Source: JBCDBH01 sp039184055
GTDB taxonomy: Bacteria > Acidobacteriota > Thermoanaerobaculia > Multivoradales > J023
Reading direction: 5' to 3'
DNA: 20,537 nt
Assembly: GCA_039184055.1 (NCBI GenBank)
Contig: JBCDBH010000062.1
Coordinates: forward strand, 1-20,537
Shown here: positions 16,211 to 20,537 of the stretch, one piece after another
Numbering within the stretch: the first letter of the stretch is position 1
Layout of the letters: the number at the start of each line of letters is the position of its first letter
Notes under the pieces: model-generated
The model's database searches: none
What the model saw: only the letters and a program-made list of their open reading frames with translations
Told to the model about the DNA's origin: nothing
Translations under genes and position numbers: made by a program

Positions 16211-16302
16211 AATGTACTGCGAGTCGGGGGTGTGTGGCGCGCGCTTTCGCACGTCGATGTGTCGGAAGCGGACGTGATGGACGATCGGCAGGGTGAGAAA
16301 CC

Positions 16303-16318
16303 GGGCACGGGCTTTGCT
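16303..16318 (+). promoter_or_regulatory. Sigma-54 type promoter candidate
   Basis: GGGCACG, four bases, then TTGCT differs from the sigma-54 (RpoN) consensus TGGCACG-N4-TTGCW at only the first base, with the invariant GG and GC spaced by exactly ten bases. Transcription would start near 16329, about 29 bases before the permease ATG. No activator binding site was identified. Confidence 0.42.
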
Positions 16319-16357
16319 CTAGAGGTGCGGCGAACTGGAATGCCACGAGGTGTCACG

Positions 16358-18730
16358 ATGCTCGAAGACCTACGATCCGCTTTTCGCCAGATCCTCAAAC
16401 ACCGCAATCTCGCCGGTCTCGCCATTCTCACGTTGGCGTTGGCGATCGGCGCCAACACGGCGATTTTCAGCGTCGTCAACGCGGTGTTGATCGAGCCGTT
16501 GCCGTATCCCGAGGCCGATCGGCTGGTGAGTGTGTTCGAAGGCAATTCGAATGTGTCGCTCAATGCCGTGTCGGGCGGCGCGTGGAAGGATTGGCGCGAG
16601 CACGGCACGCACTTCACCCACCTCGCGCTCTACGAGAGATTCGTCCGCAATCTCACCGGTTTTGGGGAGCCGGTGACCGTACCCGGGATGCGGGTGACGA
16701 ACGACTTCCTGCCGGCGCTCGGGATCGATCCGATTCTGGGTCGAGGCTTTGCCGCCGATGCCGATGTCGTAGGTGGTGAGAATCGGGTCGTCTTGCTCAG
16801 CTATTCCCTGTGGCAAAGCCATTTTGGTGGCCGTGAGGAGGTGCTCGGCGAGCAGATCGCGCTTCACCAGGTCGATCACACGGTGATCGGGGTGCTGCCC
16901 CCCATGTATTTGCTCGACGACGACGCGCTCTTTCTCGTGCCGTCGGTGATCGACAAGGAGCCGGATCAGTGGACGCGTTCGGGGCATTGGCGCTCGGCGA
17001 TCGCGCGTTTGACTCCGGGCTCGACGGCGACGGATCTCGAGACCGAGCTACGGGCGATCAAGACACGGTTGAACGATCAATATCCACCCTTCAAGGAGGA
17101 TTGGACGGTCAACATCGTGCCGACGCACGAGGTCTATGCCGGGGATGCTCGGCCGACTCTCTTGATCCTGCTCGCCACGGTCGGTTTGGTGTTGCTCATC
17201 GCCTGCGCCAATGTGTCGAATCTTCTCCTGGCGCGGGGCCAGGCGCGGACGCGGGAAATGGCGGTGCGGGTGGCGCTGGGGGCCGACGGCTGGCGGATCG
17301 TGCGTCAATTGCTCACCGAGAGTCTGGTGCTCGGTCTCGCTGGATGCGCGCTCGGTTTGTTGGTGGCGCAATACGGTATCGAGCTCCTCGGCACGCTGAT
17401 GGCGCAACAGCTGCCGTTCGTGTTCAAGCCCGAGCTCGATCAGCGTGTGCTGGTGTTCTCGATCGCCGCCGCCTGTGGCTCGGCGCTGCTTTTCGGGATC
17501 CTGCCCGCCTTGCGCGCCCGTCGTGCGGGTTTGGGTGACGATCTCCGGAGCCGTGGGGTGACGCGGCGAAGCCGCGCCCAGAGCATGTTGGTGGTCGCCC
17601 AGATCGCCTTTACCCTGGTGCTGCTGGTCGGTGCTGGGCTGCTGTTGCGCAGCTTCGCCTTGGTGGTGGATACCGACCCGGGTTTCGAGCCCGAGAACAC
17701 ACTCGCTTTCGATCTCGCGTTTCCCAATCGCACCTATCCCGAGGTCGCCGATCGTCTGGCCTTCATCGACGCGGTGACCGAGCGATTGGCCGCCTTGCCC
17801 GGGGTCGAGCATGTCGGTACGGCGTCGGATCTGCCGATGAACGGTGGTGGCAGCACCGAATTCGCCAGTCGTGGCGATAGCCCCCCGACGTTCGACTACG
17901 TCGCCTCGTGTGTGCTCAACAACGATGGCTTTCTCGATGCCATGGGAATCGAGCTCCTACGCGGGCGCGGCATTTCGCGGGCCGACAGTCAGTCCGGAGC
18001 CGAGCTGGTGGCGGTGGTCGACAGCACGCTCGCCGCCGATCTCTATCCCGATGAAGATCCGATCGGTCAGATGGTGCGGATCGCCAGGTCGCCAGCGCGG
18101 ATCGTCGGCGTGGTCGAGCCGATCCGTCAGTACGTGCTCGACGCTGATCCTCGGCCGACCATTTACATGTCGCAGGCGGTGCCGTGGGCGCCGTCGACCA
18201 GCGTCGTACTGCGGACGTCGGTGCCCCCCGAGACCTTGAGCGCGGTGGTGCGTGACACGGTCCTGGCGGTCGATCCGGATCAGCCGGTGGCCAATATCCG
18301 CACCCTCGAGCAAGCCCTGCATCGCTCGCTCGCCACGCGTCGCGTCACGCTCGCGTTGCTCGCTCTCTTCGCGGGTGTCGCGGTGACCCTGGCGTGTATC
18401 GGCATCTACGGTCTGATGGCCTACGGCGTGTCGCAACGGGCGCGCGAGCTGTCGATCCGCGCGGCGCTCGGAGCCAAACGTACCGATCTCTTCCGACTCG
18501 TGCTCGGTGGTGGCGCCGGCTTGATCGGGGCCGGCTTGATCGTCGGTCTGATCGGAGCGCTGACCCTGGGTCGCTTTCTCGATAGCTTGCTCTACCAGAT
18601 CCAAGCACACGATCCCGTGGTGCTCGTCGCCGCGCTGGTCGTGCTCGGTTTGGTGGCTTTGGGCGCCACTGCTTTACCGACCCGTCGCGCGGTGACCGCC
18701 GATCCGGCCGTCGCGCTACGTGAGGAGTAG
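16358..18730 (+). CDS. MacB/FtsX-type duplicated orphan permease (ADOP family)
   Basis: A 790-residue membrane protein. The ATG at 16358 has GAGG seven bases upstream, and the sequence then opens MLEDLRSAFRQILKHRN, the canonical N-terminus of the family. An open frame continues upstream but runs antisense through the neighbouring gene and should not be used. Helix 1 is at about 18-43 (LTLALAIGANTAIFSVVNA), then a periplasmic MacB_PCD domain. A first FtsX unit is at about 265-350 (ACANVSNLLLARGQAR, REMAVRVALGA). A second half begins with a helix at about 407-433, a second periplasmic domain, and a final FtsX unit at 664-790 (RELSIRAALGAKRTDLF). Related permeases work with a MacB-like ATPase in efflux or envelope mechanotransmission; no ATPase gene lies alongside. 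This duplicated form is especially abundant in Acidobacteriota. Substrate unknown. Confidence 0.92.
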   Translation: MLEDLRSAFRQILKHRNLAGLAILTLALAIGANTAIFSVVNAVLIEPLPYPEADRLVSVFEGNSNVSLNAVSGGAWKDWREHGTHFTHLALYERFVRNLTGFGEPVTVPGMRVTNDFLPALGIDPILGRGFAADADVVGGENRVVLLSYSLWQSHFGGREEVLGEQIALHQVDHTVIGVLPPMYLLDDDALFLVPSVIDKEPDQWTRSGHWRSAIARLTPGSTATDLETELRAIKTRLNDQYPPFKEDWTVNIVPTHEVYAGDARPTLLILLATVGLVLLIACANVSNLLLARGQARTREMAVRVALGADGWRIVRQLLTESLVLGLAGCALGLLVAQYGIELLGTLMAQQLPFVFKPELDQRVLVFSIAAACGSALLFGILPALRARRAGLGDDLRSRGVTRRSRAQSMLVVAQIAFTLVLLVGAGLLLRSFALVVDTDPGFEPENTLAFDLAFPNRTYPEVADRLAFIDAVTERLAALPGVEHVGTASDLPMNGGGSTEFASRGDSPPTFDYVASCVLNNDGFLDAMGIELLRGRGISRADSQSGAELVAVVDSTLAADLYPDEDPIGQMVRIARSPARIVGVVEPIRQYVLDADPRPTIYMSQAVPWAPSTSVVLRTSVPPETLSAVVRDTVLAVDPDQPVANIRTLEQALHRSLATRRVTLALLALFAGVAVTLACIGIYGLMAYGVSQRARELSIRAALGAKRTDLFRLVLGGGAGLIGAGLIVGLIGALTLGRFLDSLLYQIQAHDPVVLVAALVVLGLVALGATALPTRRAVTADPAVALREE

Positions 18731-18736
18731 AGACGG

Positions 18737-19528
18737 TTACCGAACGGCGACCTGTGTCGCGCCGACCATGGCGCCGATCGACGGCGCCTGAGGCATGGGT
18801 CGATGGGCCAAGGCGACGAGCTCGACGTGGTCGAGGTTCCATGCCTTGTCGAGAGATACCGTGGTTTCGAGCTTGGCGGTGCGTTCACCGGCCGCCAAGA
18901 CGCCCACTTCGATCAGCTCGTGGACGACCCGTTCGTGACGCAGCTCGCGACCACGGTTTTCGCCTCGGCCCACGGGGGTCGAGAGCTTGTTCTCGGTGAC
19001 GGCGAGCGACAGGAGCACGTTGCCGTCGAGAGGCTGCGCGGTCTTGGCGAGCAGGGCGATTTCGAGCGCGTTGTCGTTCGCCGTGGTGCTGACGTGGAGA
19101 CGGACCGGTTTGGGCTCGGCGGCGGCGCGCTCGAAGAGGTCTCGGACTTCTTGACCGTCCGACCCGACGGTGTGCCAGCGACCATCGACCACCACTTGTG
19201 GCGTGTAGAGACGTCGATCGGCGATAGTCAGCGCGTAGGCTTCCTGACGTTTGTCCCACGCCTGGTCGGCGAATCGATCCTGCCAGCCGAGATAGTCCCA
19301 ATAGGTGACGTGGTAGGCGAGCGTGACGACGTCAAGATCGCTATCGGCCAATTGCGCGAGTAGACGGTCGGCGGGTGGGCAGCTCGAGCAGCCCTCGGAG
19401 GTGAAGAGCTCGAGCACCACCGGTGAGGCGGTCGGCTCGGTGGCCTGAGAGGTCGGCGCGGTGACGAGGAGCGCGACCAGGACGGTGGCGAGGGCGGTGG
19501 TGATGAGAAAGGCGAGTCGATCGGTCAC
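18737..19528 (-). CDS. Secreted DUF1223 (thioredoxin-like) protein
   Basis: A 263-residue protein with a signal peptide of about 29 residues (hydrophobic core 7-23, likely cut after SQA). The mature part starts with the DUF1223 hallmark VVLELFTSEGCSSCPPAD, giving Cys47 and Cys50 in a CxxC arrangement, followed by AYHVTYWDYLGWQD and YTPQVVVDG. The fold is thioredoxin-like, so a periplasmic redox role is possible, but the family has no settled function. A GTG start at 19528 is supported by GGGAG eight bases upstream. It is convergent with the permease gene, six bases between stops. The gene upstream on the same strand ends 148 bases away behind a hairpin, so this one probably has its own promoter. 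Confidence 0.87.
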   Translation of the reverse strand: MTDRLAFLITTALATVLVALLVTAPTSQATEPTASPVVLELFTSEGCSSCPPADRLLAQLADSDLDVVTLAYHVTYWDYLGWQDRFADQAWDKRQEAYALTIADRRLYTPQVVVDGRWHTVGSDGQEVRDLFERAAAEPKPVRLHVSTTANDNALEIALLAKTAQPLDGNVLLSLAVTENKLSTPVGRGENRGRELRHERVVHELIEVGVLAAGERTAKLETTVSLDKAWNLDHVELVALAHRPMPQAPSIGAMVGATQVAVR

Positions 19529-19589
19529 GTGTCAGTCTCCCAGTTGTCGTGTCGAAGGTGAGTCGACAAGAGGGAGTACGCGGCGCGGC

Positions 19590-19621
19590 GTTCGTGGGAT
19601 GGGGTGTTCGTGGGATGGCGT
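19590..19621. repeat. Tandem 16-bp direct repeat
   Basis: Two adjoining 16-base copies, GTTCGTGGGATGGGGT at 19590-19605 and GTTCGTGGGATGGCGT at 19606-19621, differ at one base. They lie between the hairpin terminator and the DUF1223 gene, upstream of the latter, so they could be paired operator sites or a simple slippage duplication. Confidence 0.5.
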
Positions 19622-19635
19622 GCTCGGGGAGTCGA

Positions 19636-19666
19636 TTCGGGCTCGGTCTTGGGTACCGAGCCCGAA
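19636..19666 (-). terminator. Perfect 12-bp hairpin downstream of the Roadblock gene
   Basis: TTCGGGCTCGGT (19636-19647) and ACCGAGCCCGAA (19655-19666) are perfect inverted repeats around a seven-base loop, and can be extended by two pairs with one bulged A. It begins ten bases after the stop codon at 19677 of the minus-strand gene. No T-run follows in that direction, so it may end transcription inefficiently or protect the mRNA 3' end. Confidence 0.6.
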
Positions 19667-19676
19667 ATCGTACGGA

Positions 19677-20039
19677 CTAGAGCTCGATGTCGCTTTCGAT
19701 CGCGGTGAGCTTGTGCCGCGCCATGCCCAGATTGGCCTTGGCGCGGTCGAGCGCGAAGTAGAGAAAGAGATTCGGCACGCTCGCAAGGGGGCGAATGAGG
19801 TGGTACTGCGAGCCGAGCGTGATGAGGATGTCCTCGATTCGATCGCTGAGACCGAGGTTTTTCATGACCTCCATCTTGGACCGCACCACCTTGGTGTTGC
19901 CGGCCGAAGCGATGTCGAGGTTGAGCGCGCCGCCACCGGTTTGACCGAGGGTCATGCCGCTCTCGTAGTCGACCAGCGATACGCCGATGGCGCCATCGAC
20001 CTCCATGAGTTTGGCGAGGGCATCATTGACATTGGACAT
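19677..20039 (-). CDS. Possible free Roadblock/LC7 protein from internal start
   Basis: A 120-residue product would start at the ATG at 20039, in frame inside the longer gene. AAAGGAG at 20052-20046, six bases before it, is the strongest ribosome binding site in the window. MSNVNDALAKLMEVDGAIG is also how stand-alone Roadblock proteins usually begin. Either the two genes were once separate and lost a stop codon, or both the fusion and the short form are made. The domain itself is certain; the separate product is inferred. Confidence 0.5.
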   Translation of the reverse strand: MSNVNDALAKLMEVDGAIGVSLVDYESGMTLGQTGGGALNLDIASAGNTKVVRSKMEVMKNLGLSDRIEDILITLGSQYHLIRPLASVPNLFLYFALDRAKANLGMARHKLTAIESDIEL

Positions 20040-20537
20040 CTGCGTCTCCTTTGCGTGGTTTGTTTGGGACACGTGTGCCCCGTCACCACCGGGCCGGGAA
20101 TCCCCTCCTGGTTGCGCGGTGGCGTCGGGTGAAGGTTCGAAGTCGAAGTCGTTGTCGTGCGCGGCCTCGAGGAGGAGATCGCGCACCGATTCGGTGACGG
20201 TGATCGGCTGCTCACCGACGACAGGTAGCATTTCCATCCGAGCACGTGACCAGCCGAGCACGCGGCGCGCCGCGTCGTTGCCGGAGGTTTGGCCACAGTG
20301 CGCGGCGATGAGTTGACCATCCTCGAAGATGAGATCCCCGGTCTCGTCTCGATGATGGATGCGGAGCAGACAGGATTTGCGTTCGAGCTCGACGAGGAGC
20401 ACCAAAGCCGACACCGACATCCGCCCGACGGCGATTTCGAGATCGGAATCGGCGCGACCGAGTGCGTCGGCCATCGATCCAATCAAGGTCGGCAGGTCGA
20501 CCGGCTTGTCGACCACCTGGAGCGCACCCAGACTACG
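19677..20537 (-). CDS. Response regulator-DUF4388-Roadblock protein, 5' end cut by window
   Basis: The frame is open to the window edge (286 residues visible), so the start lies beyond base 20537. The first visible residues, RSLGALQVVDKPVDLPTLI, look like the end of a CheY-type receiver domain, with the conserved Lys-Pro. A DUF4388 (PatA N-terminal-like) domain follows at about residues 28-135 (MSVSALVLLVEL, LIFEDGQLIAAHCG), then a Gly/Pro-rich linker, then a Roadblock/LC7 domain of 120 residues from the internal Met at 167 (DGAIGVSLVDYESGMTLG). Roadblock domains dimerise and often regulate small Ras-like GTPases such as MglA, so this looks like a two-component output arm acting on a GTPase or polarity system. 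No GTPase or kinase is in view. The receiver call rests on few residues. Confidence 0.72.
   Translation of the reverse strand, partial: RSLGALQVVDKPVDLPTLIGSMADALGRADSDLEIAVGRMSVSALVLLVELERKSCLLRIHHRDETGDLIFEDGQLIAAHCGQTSGNDAARRVLGWSRARMEMLPVVGEQPITVTESVRDLLLEAAHDNDFDFEPSPDATAQPGGDSRPGGDGAHVSQTNHAKETQMSNVNDALAKLMEVDGAIGVSLVDYESGMTLGQTGGGALNLDIASAGNTKVVRSKMEVMKNLGLSDRIEDILITLGSQYHLIRPLASVPNLFLYFALDRAKANLGMARHKLTAIESDIEL
20046..20052 (-). promoter_or_regulatory. Strong internal ribosome binding site
   Basis: AAAGGAG on the minus strand, six bases before the ATG at 20039. It lies inside the reading frame of the DUF4388-Roadblock gene, where it encodes part of the linker (AKETQ). Its near-perfect match and spacing argue for real initiation there. 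Confidence 0.6.

Noticed and set aside
1..20537. CRISPR array, tRNA, rRNA or retron
   Set aside because: No regularly spaced repeats beyond two-copy tandems, no cloverleaf-like sequence with a CCA-type end and no reverse transcriptase motif were seen by eye on either strand.

Overview
The window reads as a bacterial chromosome segment with a high-GC core and one AT-richer insert. The best taxonomic hint is an ABC-type permease of the MacB/FtsX 'duplicated orphan permease' kind (16358-18730). It has no ATPase gene beside it, an arrangement typical of Acidobacteriota and some related deep-branching phyla. The membrane-anchored alkaline-phosphatase-like protein and the REC-DUF4388-Roadblock protein fit such an environmental, Myxococcota- or Acidobacteriota-like genome. 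The assignment is an inference and is weak at class level.

Layout. Positions 1-579 hold the 3' part of a gene for a nucleoside-deoxyribosyltransferase/TIR-like protein. Positions 611-3424 (minus strand) hold a two-gene unit: an endonuclease/exonuclease/phosphatase-family protein, then a membrane-anchored phosphodiesterase of the alkaline phosphatase superfamily. From about 3430 to 7050 the base composition drops sharply, to about 37% GC in a sampled 60-base stretch at 4801-4860. This insert holds two minus-strand genes: a second NDT/TIR-like protein with an unrecognised C-terminal domain, and an AlbA_2 (Schlafen-type)/HATPase_c_4 protein with a C-terminal winged-helix-like end. They are accompanied by a very good sigma-70 promoter, a tandem 23-bp repeat, a nested inverted repeat and long intergenic gaps. 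This is the most likely place for an undescribed, possibly defence-related, module.

From 7059 to 16252 there is a surface-glycan locus. Four tightly packed plus-strand genes encode a DPM1-like GT2, an AsnB-type amidotransferase, an ArnT/GT39-like membrane glycosyltransferase and a GT4. They are followed by a convergent SGNH hydrolase, a divergent sulfotransferase and a convergent second multi-membrane-spanning protein. Together they suggest a polyprenyl-phosphate-linked sugar pathway with later amidation, de-/acylation and sulfation; the product is unknown.

From 16300 to the end are the orphan permease (with a sigma-54-like promoter match upstream), a secreted DUF1223 protein with a CxxC motif, and the 3' part of a response regulator-DUF4388-Roadblock gene. 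The last contains a strong internal ribosome binding site that could yield a free Roadblock protein from the same frame, and it ends at a perfect 12-bp hairpin. I see no tRNA, rRNA, CRISPR array or intact insertion sequence.
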